Below, one piece after another: positions 1 to 8,885 of a stretch of 64,000 nucleotides of DNA. Both the position numbers and the translations under genes were made by a program. The notes beneath the pieces were generated by a model. The model saw only the letters and a list, made by a program, of their open reading frames with translations. It did not search any database and was not told the origin of the DNA. Source of the DNA: CAWGMT01 sp963823675 (GTDB taxonomy: Bacteria > Planctomycetota > Planctomycetia > Isosphaerales > Isosphaeraceae); assembly GCA_963823675.1 (NCBI GenBank), contig CAWGMT010000008.1, positions 62,001-126,000 of the forward strand. The letters run 5' to 3'. Every line of letters starts with the position of its first letter. The stretch's first letter is position 1.

Positions 1-2760
1 GAGCATGTAGCCCTGGCTCTCCACCGCGCCGATGTCGACGGTGCCGTTGACAGTGCGCGGCTCGCCGCGCTGGTCGGTGGTGACGCCGGTGGGAATCAGC
101 GCCGTGCTGCCGGCGCCGATGACCGGGCTGCCGGGCAGCGGGGGCATGGTCTGCGTCGGCCCGCCGTAGTTGTTCGGCGGCGCCAGCAAGGGGTTGACGC
201 CGACGATGTTACCGTTAACGCCGTTGGTGAAGGGGCCGGCGCTCGTGGGGTCGTCGATGAGGTTGTTGCTGCCGCCGACGCTACCGCTGTGGACATAGAT
301 GTCCCCCGCGATGCCGCTGTTGGCAACGATGGTGTTGTTCAGCGTCGCCGAGCCATTGCCGTTGTCCAGGCCGGCGCCGTACGTCGTGCCGGAGTTACCG
401 CTGAGGGTGCAATTGGTCAGGGTGACCGTGCCCCTGTTGTACAGGCCGCCGACGATGCGGGAGGCCGAGTTGCCGCTGACGGTGCAATTGGTCAGCGTGG
501 CCGTGCCGCCGTTGTCCAGGCCGCCGACGAATTCGGCCGAGTTGCCGCTGACGGTGCAGTTGATCACCTTGGCCGTGCCGTCGTTGTACAGGCCGCCGCC
601 GAAAAGGACTGAGGTGTTGCCGCTGACGGTGCAGTTGGTCAGCGTGGCCGTGCCGCCGAAGTTGAGCAGGCCGCCGCCTTCGTTCTCGTCGGAGTTGCCG
701 CTGACGGTGCAGTTGGTCAGCGTGACCGTCCCGCGGCTGTACAGGCCGCCGGCCCAGGCGGCTGAGTTGCCGCTGACGGTGCAGTTGGTCAGCGTGGCCG
801 TGCCGCCGTAGTTGTCCAGGCCGCCGCCGATGTGGGAGGCTGAGTTCCCGCTCACGGTGCAGTCGGTTAGTGTGACCGTGCCGCGGTTGTTGTACAGGCC
901 GCCGCCGCCGACGAGAGCGACCGAGCTGTAAGCTCTGCCCCCCGTGATGGTCAGCCCCGAAAGATACGCCGAAGCACCATGCAGGTAAAACACCCGCGAA
1001 GCATTGTTGCCGCTGACCGAAAGCAAGTTTGCCCCGGGCCCCTGGATCGTGAGGGTGCCCGTATTCTTCGTGAGGATGAGCTGGCCGGAGGTCAGGGTGA
1101 TCGTCTTCGCGGTGCTGAAAACGGTCGGGGCGAACGTGATGGACTGATTGCCGGAAAGGGATTCGGCGTCGGCGATCGCCTGGCGCAGATCAGTCTCACC
1201 AGTGACGGGCGTGTCGGTGGGATTGTTCACTACCACAGGATTGACGTTCGTAAGGCTGAACGAGGCCCCGCCCGCGACGCCGCTAGCCGTCGCGGTCACG
1301 GTGTAGGCGCCAGCCGTGCCGTTGGCCGTGGCGGTCACCGAGGCGACGCCGTTCGCGTCGGTGGTCGCCGTGAGGCTGGTCGCGATGCCCGCGCCCGACG
1401 AGGGACCCATGAATGTGACCGTCACGCCGGGAATTGAGTCGTTGAGCCCATTCTCCGTGAGCTTCGCCTCGAGCTGGTTCGCGAACGCCGTCCCGGCCGC
1501 GGCCGATTGTGGCGTTCCGCCGATCGACGTAAGTGTGTAGCCCTGGCTCTCCACCGAGCCGATGTCGACCTTGCCGTTGACGGTCCGCGGCTCGCCGCGC
1601 TGGTCGGTGGTGATGCCGGTGGGAATCAGCGCCGTACTGCCGGCGCCGATGACCGGGCTGCCGGGCAACGGGGGCATGGTCTCTGTCGGCCCGCCGTAGG
1701 ATCCCAAGTTCGGAGCCAGCAACGGGTTGACGCCCACGATGTTGCCGTTGACGCCGTTGGTCAACCCGCCGGAGGTTGTCGCATCGTCAATGAGGTTGTT
1801 GCTGCCGCCGACATCGCCCCCGACGATATCACCTCCGCTCGGGCTGTTGGCCACGATGGTGTTGTTCAAGACCACTGTGCCATAGTTTCCGATTCCGCCG
1901 CCGAAGGAGGATGCCGAGTTTCCCGAGACCGTATCGTTGGTCAGCGTCACCGTGCCCGTCGCCGTGCCCTCGTTCGTGTTGAAGACGCCACCGCCGGCCG
2001 CCGCAGTGTTCGCGAAGATGGTGGAGTTGGTCAGCGTCGCCGTGTAATCGTTGTAGATACCACCGCCGCCGAGGTTAGGCGCCGAATTCCCAGAGAGTGT
2101 GACGTTGGTCAGCGTCGCCCTGAAGCCGTTGTAGATGCCACCACCGTATCCGTCGGGCGTCGAGTTTCCGGAGAGGGTGACATTGGTCAGCACCGCCGTG
2201 CCAAAGTTATAGACGCCGCCGCCGCCGTAGTAGAATGCCGAGTTCCCGGCCACGGTGACGTTGGTAAGCGCTAGGTTGCCGAGGTTATAGACACCGCCCC
2301 CGCCGTTGCTGGAAGTGTACCCGTTGGTTATCGTCAGGCCGGAGATATTTACTGTTGAGTAGCTCACGGTGAATACGCTGAAATTCGATGACGGCCCGCC
2401 GCCCGACACGGTCAGGGCCGCCGAGGGCCCGGTGATCGTCGTCTGGTCGGCCGTGTTACTCAGGACCAAGCCGCTCCCCAGCGTGATCGTCTGCGGCGTG
2501 CTGAAGACGGTCGGGTCGAACTGGATGAGGCTGCCGGCGGGGTTGGAGGTATTGGCGTTGGCCAGTCCAACGCAGTATCGCAGGTCACCCGACGTGGCCG
2601 TGTAGGGGTCGCCCGGACTGTCACCGACGCTCGTGACCGTGAAGACGGTGGGGGACAGAACCATGCGGTCCTCCAACCGGATGAGCGTCGGGCGGAACTG
2701 CCGGCGACGCTTGTCATTGCCGCGACCCCGAGGAGCGTTCAGAAACAGGGGGAGTCTCAT
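1..2760 (-). CDS. Secreted beta-helix repeat / Ig-like protein, N-terminal part (runs off the left edge)
   Basis: The reading frame is open from an ATG at 2760 to the window edge (920 codons, no stop). It begins with a basic stretch and then RLEDRMVLS (about residues 28-36), the leader-type motif of planctomycete exported proteins. Two large blocks of parallel beta-helix repeats follow, with units of the form TLTNCTVSGNSA-x-GGGLYN, each ending in a conserved RGEPRTVNG...DIG-x-VESQGY segment of the choice-of-anchor Q / polymorphic outer-membrane type. Between the blocks (about 1540-1250) lies a domain of roughly 95 residues resembling bacterial Ig-like group 1 (TDANGVASVTATA, AGAYTVTATASG). 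The second block repeats the first, so the gene has an internal tandem duplication. A surface or extracellular adhesive role is inferred from family knowledge; no catalytic residues were seen. The frame is clean and Gly/Asn/Ser/Thr rich. Confidence 0.85.
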   Translation of the reverse strand, partial: MRLPLFLNAPRGRGNDKRRRQFRPTLIRLEDRMVLSPTVFTVTSVGDSPGDPYTATSGDLRYCVGLANANTSNPAGSLIQFDPTVFSTPQTITLGSGLVLSNTADQTTITGPSAALTVSGGGPSSNFSVFTVSYSTVNISGLTITNGYTSSNGGGGVYNLGNLALTNVTVAGNSAFYYGGGGVYNFGTAVLTNVTLSGNSTPDGYGGGIYNGFRATLTNVTLSGNSAPNLGGGGIYNDYTATLTNSTIFANTAAAGGGVFNTNEGTATGTVTLTNDTVSGNSASSFGGGIGNYGTVVLNNTIVANSPSGGDIVGGDVGGSNNLIDDATTSGGLTNGVNGNIVGVNPLLAPNLGSYGGPTETMPPLPGSPVIGAGSTALIPTGITTDQRGEPRTVNGKVDIGSVESQGYTLTSIGGTPQSAAAGTAFANQLEAKLTENGLNDSIPGVTVTFMGPSSGAGIATSLTATTDANGVASVTATANGTAGAYTVTATASGVAGGASFSLTNVNPVVVNNPTDTPVTGETDLRQAIADAESLSGNQSITFAPTVFSTAKTITLTSGQLILTKNTGTLTIQGPGANLLSVSGNNASRVFYLHGASAYLSGLTITGGRAYSSVALVGGGGLYNNRGTVTLTDCTVSGNSASHIGGGLDNYGGTATLTNCTVSGNSAAWAGGLYSRGTVTLTNCTVSGNSDENEGGGLLNFGGTATLTNCTVSGNTSVLFGGGLYNDGTAKVINCTVSGNSAEFVGGLDNGGTATLTNCTVSGNSASRIVGGLYNRGTVTLTNCTLSGNSGTTYGAGLDNGNGSATLNNTIVANSGIAGDIYVHSGSVGGSNNLIDDPTSAGPFTNGVNGNIVGVNPLLAPPNNYGGPTQTMPPLPGSPVIGAGSTALIPTGVTTDQRGEPRTVNGTVDIGAVESQGYML

Positions 2761-3441
2761 GGTATACCTCGTTTGCTTCGAGTTGGGTGCACCGCACTCG
2801 GCCTCTTCCTCGCGATTCCTCACAAACGCCGTGTCCTTCGAATCCGAGGAATTTCCGATACTTGATCCGTTGCTTCAGTTCTGCGATCTTCTGCCCGGAC
2901 AAGAGGGCCTGGGACGTTCCGGGGCGCTGTCAATCACCTGATGGGCCAGGGGGATCGAGGGCGGCGGCGTGGGTATCCCATGGCCGAACACTTGAGCCAT
3001 GCAGGGAGTGGCGCCTGAAGTCGCGACGGTCAAGAGGACCACTGTGGGAATCGCACAGTGTCGTGATGCCACCCGACGGCTCGGGGATCCGGATGCAGCG
3101 AACATCGAACACCTCTTTCAAGCAGTTGAACTCTCGTGAGGATTCGGCAATCCATCCCTCGTACTAACCGAGGGAAGGTCCGGCAATCTGACAACTTTCC
3201 GTCCACCGCTGCCTGGAAACTCGCTCTGTAGAAGGTGATTTCCCGGCGCTTCACGACTCTACAGTTCGAGATCATGGGTGATCGGATATCCTCGGTCGGG
3301 ACGACGAACGTAGTTCTCCATCAGCTCGGCGCCATCGCTCGTCTTGACGGTTTTGCTCATCACGGCGCTCGATCTTGGTCGATCTCTCCCGGGTCGCCCG
3401 AGGAAGCAAGAAACGTTCGCGACCATCACACCCGGCAGGCT
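2761..3441. other. Intergenic region without a supported gene
   Basis: About 680 bases between the start of the beta-helix gene and the 3' end of the WD40 kinase. No frame here looks like a conserved protein. The only structure found is the degenerate repeat at 3042-3275, which recurs at 7707-7876. The promoter of the beta-helix gene should lie near the right side of its start codon, but no convincing -35/-10 was identified. Confidence 0.5.
3042..3275. repeat. Degenerate direct repeat, copy A
   Basis: Two blocks are shared with 7707-7876 in the same orientation. The first is around 3061-3130 (shared core GATGCA-GAAC-GAACACCT-TTCA and GTTGAA). The second is around 3245-3275 (TTCACGAC-CTAC-TTCGAGATCA). 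The spacing between the blocks differs (about 110 versus 50 bases). On the minus strand both copies can be read as related peptides (MISN-VVKR and LKEVF-VRCI), so this may be the relic of a small coding element. The family was not recognised. Confidence 0.55.
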
Positions 3442-6400
3442 TCACCACCCCAGGCCGATCTCAGCCAGCCGCTTCTGGACTTTCACCAGGTTGACAACGC
3501 TCACCGTGCCGTCGCGATGGCCCCAGACTAGGTGCAGACCGTCGTGTGTGAATCGAAGGTCGGTTCCGTTACCATCGTCGACGAAGGTCACCAAGGGTTC
3601 CTTAACACCGCGCTGATAAAGGCTCGATCCCTCCGAATGCGTGGCCGAGGCCGGGGCCCCGGCCAACCACCGCTCCGCGCCGGGACCAAAAGACCCCAGG
3701 CCTGTGATAGGTGTATCGAGCACGTCGCCAGAAGGTACATTCAGGAGCGTGATTGCGTTGCCCCGGGAAAGTAGAACGGCGAGTATCTTTCCCGTGGGGC
3801 CGAACCAGACACCGCCGAACTTGTCGTCAGGCGGCTGCTGGGAAGGGATGGTCCAGACCCGCTTCCCGGTCGCCATCTCAAACAGACTGACCGAGCGCAC
3901 GACCTTTTTCCGGGTTCCGCTCAGGCCCTCCACCGCGCAATAAGCACCGTCGGGCGTCACGCCGGACGAGTGGACGTAAAGGTTGAAGTCCGTGATCACG
4001 GCGAGAGGACGAGCCGGGCCTTGCTCCAGCAGGCTGCGGATCACGCAGACTGTGGGGTGCACCTCGGGATCAGTTCGACCAAATGGCCGGTCCCGGCCGT
4101 CCTTGGTCTCGACGCGGAAAAGAAGAAGCTGAGACGACCCACGGTAGACGGGCCAGTCGTTCAGCCCTTCGGGAAGCTTCCACGAGCTTTTGAGGTCGCC
4201 GGTCTCGACATTCCACTGCGACGCCGTGTGACCCGCGGAGAAGGCGAACTGGCGGCCGTCGGGGCTCAAAGCCATGCCGGCGTTGTCCGTCAATGAGCCA
4301 GGGGGCACGTCGAGCAAGCGGACGAGCCGGCCGCTCTCCCTTTCCCAGATACCAACCTGCCAGTTCTGCGCCAGGGCCGCGACCCATTTTCCGTCGGCGG
4401 AAACGACACATTTCTCGACCGCACCCTTCAGCCCCCGCAAGGTCCGAATTCCGCGGCCGTCCTCGATCTCCCAAACACTGACGCTGGGCTTATCGCCGAA
4501 ACCCCCGTTCTTGGCGACGGCGAGCCTCCGACCGTCCGGCGCAAAGGCGAGCAAGACGGGATAGGCCCCCGATTGCAAATCGAGGAGCAGACGCCCTGTG
4601 GCAACGTCCCAGAGCTTCGTCCCGTGTGTGCCGCACGCGGCCAGGGTCGAGCCATCCGGACTGAAGGCCACGACGCGGATCTGGTACGCCGAGCCTCGGC
4701 AATAACACCGCGGGATTCGTTCGTGAAGGTCCCAAACGGTCACACCACCGCCGGCGTCGCCCGCGGCCAGGAGGTCCCCGGCGCCGCTGGGTACCAAAGC
4801 AGCAGAACCTTTCCGGAGGTTCGGGTCGGGGGCGAACACGAGGCAGCGGATGCCGGAATGGCCGGCCTTGAACGTCCCGACCGACTCGCCTCCAGGTACC
4901 TCCCAGACCGAGGTCCCTCCGTCCTCGTTCCCCACGGCCAGAAGCCTGCCGCCCGCGGAGAGGGCCACGTCCGTCGGCCGTTCCACCGAGAACTTCCGAA
5001 CGAGGCGGCCCGAGCCTGCTTCCCAGACGACGGCGGTCGCAAGGTCGCGCGGTTTGTCTTGCTCGTCGAGAGTCACGACGGAGGCAGCAACGTGCGAGCC
5101 GTCGGGCGAGAGGGCGCAGGCTCTGATCTTGGACTTGCCCGTGACCGGTGTTATGAACGTCCGCAGGATTCGCGAGGCCCGCACGTCCCGCAGGACCAGC
5201 GAGCGCTGGTCCTTGGCGAGCGCTAGTTGCAACGCCGTCCCGGCGGGACGGAAGGCAAGCACGCCGGGACCCGCCGACTCGAACTCCTGGGTCTGGTCGG
5301 TGGTCTCGTCCCACACGCGGACCTTGCCGTCCGGGACGGCCATCACGAGCTTTCCCGAGGGGTCGAAGGCAAGCGCGTCGGCTGTGAAGGGAAAGCTCTT
5401 TTGCCGGCGAGCATCGAGCCCCGCCAGTGTGGCGGCGGCCTGGCTCTGAAGGTTGGCCCTTTCATCGCGGTTGATGCCGGCGGCTTCGATCGCCATGCCC
5501 CAGACCTTCTGCGACCACCCACTGATATGTCGGGTCATCCGGATATACTGGATCTGCTGGAGGAGCAGCTCGCGGCGCTGGGCTTCCGCCAGATGCCTCT
5601 GTGCGGCTTCGCGGGTCTCGGCCTGCGCCGCCCGCAGGCGACCGACCTCGAACCCGCCAGTGCCGAGGCCGATCAGGGACAACGCCGCGATCAAGATCGC
5701 CGCGGCCCAGCCCTTGTTTCGCCTCGCCCACAGCGCGGCCCGGCGTACCACATGGGCCGGTCGGGCGGCGACCGGCTCGTACGCGAGCCAGCGCTTCAGG
5801 TCGCCGTGGAGGGCGGCGGCGGACTCGTATCGATCTTCCGAGTTCCTCCGCATCGCCTTGCGGCAGATCGCTTCGAGGTCGCGGGGAAGGTCGGGGACGA
5901 TCGCGCGCGGCCAGCGGGGGTCGGTGCTCGGGATCAACTTGGGGTCGGGAAAAGCCGGGCGGCCGGTCAGCAGCTCGTAAAAGGTCACACCCAGGCCCCA
6001 GACGTCGCTCCGGGGCTCGGCTCGACCTTCGAACTGTTCGGGCGCCATGTACCGGGGCGTGCCGACCTTGCCGGTGGTCTGGGCCTTGGGAAGGTGCTCA
6101 ACCCGGAGATCGGATTCATCAAAGGGCCCGTGCGCGACCCCGTTGCAGGCGGCGGCCCGGCCCTCGTCGGGGAGGGGGGAGAGGCCGGAGTCCACGACCC
6201 AGCAATGGCCGTGGATGTCGACCATGATGTTCGACGGCTTCAAGTCGCGGTGGAGGTAGCCCTGGCGGTGCGCGTGCTCCAGCGCGTCGGCGGCGTCGCT
6301 CATCACCTGGGCCGACGACCGCAGATAGTCGATCGACGGGTTCCAGGCCCCGGTCCGCTCCGGCGGCGGCGAGCTCCGGGGTCGGGCGGCGGCGCGGTGC

Positions 6401-6959
6401 GCCAGCTCGGTGATGTCGGGGATCGGGCCGGCCAAATCGGCATGCAGCCATGCCTCGTCGATGAGTTCGACGGAGCGAGGCGCCCTGGATCAAGGGCATG
6501 GCGTAGTATTCGCGCAGGCCGTCGCGGCCCGCCGCGTAGATCGGCACGATGTTCGTATGGTGCAGCCGCGCCAGTGTCTGCCGCTCGTTGTGAAACCGGA
6601 CCCGGTGCGGCACGTTGTTGTGGCCGCCACGCATCATCTTCAGTGCGACTACACGGTTGAGCGGCTCCTGCTCGGCTCTCAGGATCTCCCCCATTCCCCC
6701 ACGGTCGATCACCCCCTGGATCGAGAAGCTCTCAATCCGTTCCGGGGTGGGCTCGGGGAAAGGGTCATGGTCCGGGTCCGGAGCTAACCGCCCCCCGAAG
6801 GCGAGTGCGTCCAGCAGCTCGTCCTCGAGCTCCGGGTGCCGCGCGGAACCCAGCGAGCACAGCGCCGCGCTGCTCGTCGTCGGCCGCTCGGTCGTAATCG
6901 ACCATCGCCCGCGCTACGACCGAGTCACGGTCGTCTGATGACGGCCCCGCGTTGGTCAT
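3442..6959 (-). pseudogene. Ser/Thr protein kinase with WD40 repeats, two frameshifts
   Basis: Reconstructed from an ATG at 6959 that overlaps the sigma stop as ATGA. The N-terminal part (MTNAGPSSDDRDS...) runs about 38 codons, shifts frame near 6842, continues through the Gly-rich loop RGGMGEIL and the VALKMM lysine, and shifts again near 6471. It then stays open through YLHRDLKPSN, the activation segment GTPRYMAPEQ, a membrane segment (AAILIAALSLIGLGTGG, about residue 420) and a long degenerate WD40 region to the stop. Both shifts are repaired by adding one CG dinucleotide. The DFG motif is replaced by DSG (VVDSGLS), which would impair magnesium binding; together with the frameshifts this suggests decay or pseudokinase status, although the shifts may be consensus errors. 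In an intact form it would be a membrane-anchored kinase with a C-terminal propeller, coupled to the upstream ECF sigma. Confidence 0.8.
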
Positions 6960-7525
6960 TGGCCCACCTCGAATTCCGGGTACCGGCTCCGCCATTCGTC
7001 CTTGAAGTGCCGTTTGGTGCGCAGGAAGAGGTACGCCGCGCGGTCCTCGTTGACAACCAGAACGGCCGCGATCTCAGGGAAGGTCAACTCGTCCACCGTG
7101 CGCATCGTGAGTACCCGGGCGTCTTCGTCGTCCAGTGAATCCATGACCGACGCGACCCGATCACGGCGCTCAGTCCGCGAGGCCGCCTCGCTCGGCGACG
7201 TGAACGAACCGGCCAGAGCGGCCGAAGACTGGTCGTCCCAGGCAACATCCCGGCGACAATCCCGCCTGCCCGCGCCGTGTTTCTTCACTTCGTCGAAGAG
7301 ACAGTCGAGTGCGATCCGGTACAGCCAGGGGAAAGGATTCATGGACGCCGGCCGGCGTTCCCAGCGCGCTTCCGCCCGAAGGTACACCTGCTGCAAAACG
7401 TCCTCCGGTTGAAACCGGCGCTCGAACGAAGGGTCCAACCGTTTGCGAAGGATTCTCAGAATCCTCGTACGGTGCTCCTCGAAGACCATCTCGAAGGTTA
7501 CCGCCTCAACAGTCAACGTAGACAT
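6956..7525 (-). CDS. ECF-family RNA polymerase sigma factor, kinase-coupled
   Basis: About 189 residues from MSTLTVEAVTF; an upstream in-frame ATG at 7555 is a possible alternative start. Region 2 is visible as RFQPEDVLQQVYLRA followed by FPWLYRIALDCLFDEVK (about residues 40-90). Region 4 is near the C-terminus (LTFPEIAAVLVVNEDRAA, then a basic helix). The gene overlaps the kinase start by four bases (ATGA), so translation is probably coupled. Planctomycete genomes carry ECF groups that occur next to Ser/Thr kinases, and this pair fits that pattern. The kinase may control the sigma by phosphorylation, which is inference. The pair is divergent from the 8270 sigma/kinase pair across a 0.7-kb spacer. 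Confidence 0.85.
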   Translation of the reverse strand: MSTLTVEAVTFEMVFEEHRTRILRILRKRLDPSFERRFQPEDVLQQVYLRAEARWERRPASMNPFPWLYRIALDCLFDEVKKHGAGRRDCRRDVAWDDQSSAALAGSFTSPSEAASRTERRDRVASVMDSLDDEDARVLTMRTVDELTFPEIAAVLVVNEDRAAYLFLRTKRHFKDEWRSRYPEFEVGQ

Positions 7526-7706
7526 GGGACCCGCTCCCATCACGAGGTTTTTCACCGACTCCAGGGTGAAGGATCCGACCCGGCCAGAGTACTAACCGAC
7601 GGCAAATCCCTTTTTCGGAACAGATTCTTCAAAAAAACAACGATTCACGACTGAGCTCGGAACCCGATAGGTTCTGGTATTACCGCGAAGGGTTTGCATG
7701 AAACGT

Positions 7707-7876
7707 GTTACGTCGCAGAGTGGTGATCCCACCGGCCGGCTCGCGCATCAGGATGCAACGAACGCTGAACACCTCCTTCAGGCGGTTGAAATGCGTCGCT
7801 CCTGACTCATGGATCGCGACCCCGCCAAAACCGCCAATTTCTTGGGCGTTTCACGACCTTACGATTCGAGATCATT
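7707..7876. repeat. Degenerate direct repeat, copy B
   Basis: Matches copy A (3042-3275) in two blocks, 7710-7790 and about 7846-7875, in the same orientation. Copies A and B flank the sigma/WD40-kinase pair at 3442-7525. Nothing resembling an intact transposase is present. The relation was seen by eye. Confidence 0.55.
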
Positions 7877-7885
7877 AATGGTTGG

Positions 7886-8050
7886 ATGGCTAACTCAGGC
7901 GGTTGCTTCGATGCATTTTTGTCCCGCGCCGTCGAGCGGAACAGCGAACGGTTCTGGCAGGAAATCCTGGTGCGCCTAAGCGACCGGCGGATGGAAATAG
8001 ACCCAGGACAGTGTGATCGTAGGATGGATTGGCAATCCGTCCAGCGGTGA
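7886..8050 (+). CDS. Possible small protein of 54 residues, unrecognised
   Basis: ATG at 7886 to TGA at 8048-8050, encoding a charged helix-like peptide (FDAFLSRAVERNSERFW, then QEILVRLSDRR). It lies in the spacer between two divergent sigma genes and directly follows repeat copy B. There is no clear ribosome-binding site, and the frame is also open upstream without a start. It could be a leftover of a larger gene. No function is proposed. Confidence 0.25.
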   Translation: MANSGGCFDAFLSRAVERNSERFWQEILVRLSDRRMEIDPGQCDRRMDWQSVQR

Positions 8051-8269
8051 GTTTGCATCCGCCAGTTGCCCCAAGCCGTTGTCCCCACTTGAACAAACCC
8101 GGCGGCGCCTTCAAACTGGAGGTCGCACTGATGCGCCTCTATTTGATTTAGCCGTCCCAACGGCGTGGAGCGGCAATGGAGCCGACCAGAATTCGGAAGA
8201 TTTCCATAACCGTCGGTTGGAATGAGGTTTCGATGTCGAGTTAGGCGCGGGCGCCGCGGAGGGCTTCCC

Positions 8270-8884
8270 ATGAGCAGGGGCGAGACCACACAGATTGTCG
8301 GTTGGGTCGAGCGCTTGAGGAATGGCGATGACTCGGCGTTCGACGAGCTGCTCATCCATTTCGAGGCACGGTTGCTACGGCTGACGCGCAAGAGGCTGAG
8401 AGCGTTTCAAGCCGTCGGACGCTGGGAGCAGACCGATGACGTGTTTCAGGCGGCCGCGATGAGGCTTCGCAATGCGCTCAAGGGCGTGACGCCGCGGAGC
8501 ACCGCTGAGTTCTTCGGCCTGGCTGCGCTTCAGGTCCGCCGCGAGCTGCTCAACCTGAATGCGGCTTACCGGTCCCGCGTGACTCCCAGTCAGGTCAAGC
8601 GGGCGGGACCAGAGGAGGGGTCATCGATCAGGGTCGATCCCGCCGTTCTGGTCGAGGACCGGGAGGGGCCTCGCGAGATCGAAAGCTGGACCGATTTCCA
8701 CGAGGCGGCGGAGGATCTGCCCGAGAAGATCCGCGAGGTGTTCCGCCTCATCTGGTACGGCGGCCTCACGCAGGCCGAGGCGGCCGTTCTCCTGAGTGTG
8801 AGCAAACGCACAATCAGGGCGCGCTGGCAGGAGGCCCGGCTGGCAATCCACGGGGCGCTCGAGGGACGGCTCCCCGCGATCTGA
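8270..8884 (+). CDS. ECF-family RNA polymerase sigma factor, kinase-coupled
   Basis: 204 residues, starting MSRGETTQIVGWVERL; the ATG at 8270 is preceded by GCGGAGGG, so it is preferred over the upstream in-frame start at 8222. Region 2 includes FDELLIHFEARLLRLTRKRL and WEQTDDVFQAA (about residues 20-65). Region 4 is LTQAEAAVLLSVSKRTIRAR near residues 167-186. The stop at 8882-8884 is one base before the first possible start of the kinase at 8886, so the two genes are surely cotranscribed. It belongs to the planctomycete sigma type associated with Ser/Thr kinases. The promoters recognised are unknown. Confidence 0.88.
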   Translation: MSRGETTQIVGWVERLRNGDDSAFDELLIHFEARLLRLTRKRLRAFQAVGRWEQTDDVFQAAAMRLRNALKGVTPRSTAEFFGLAALQVRRELLNLNAAYRSRVTPSQVKRAGPEEGSSIRVDPAVLVEDREGPREIESWTDFHEAAEDLPEKIREVFRLIWYGGLTQAEAAVLLSVSKRTIRARWQEARLAIHGALEGRLPAI

Positions 8885-8885
8885 A

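Noticed and set aside
1507..2274. Plus-strand frame of 255 codons at the left end
   Set aside because: The minus strand encodes a clean beta-helix repeat protein; the plus frame only mirrors its repeats.
5227..6660. Plus-strand frame of 477 codons opposite the first WD40 kinase
   Set aside because: No family features, and kinase and WD40 motifs are clear on the other strand.
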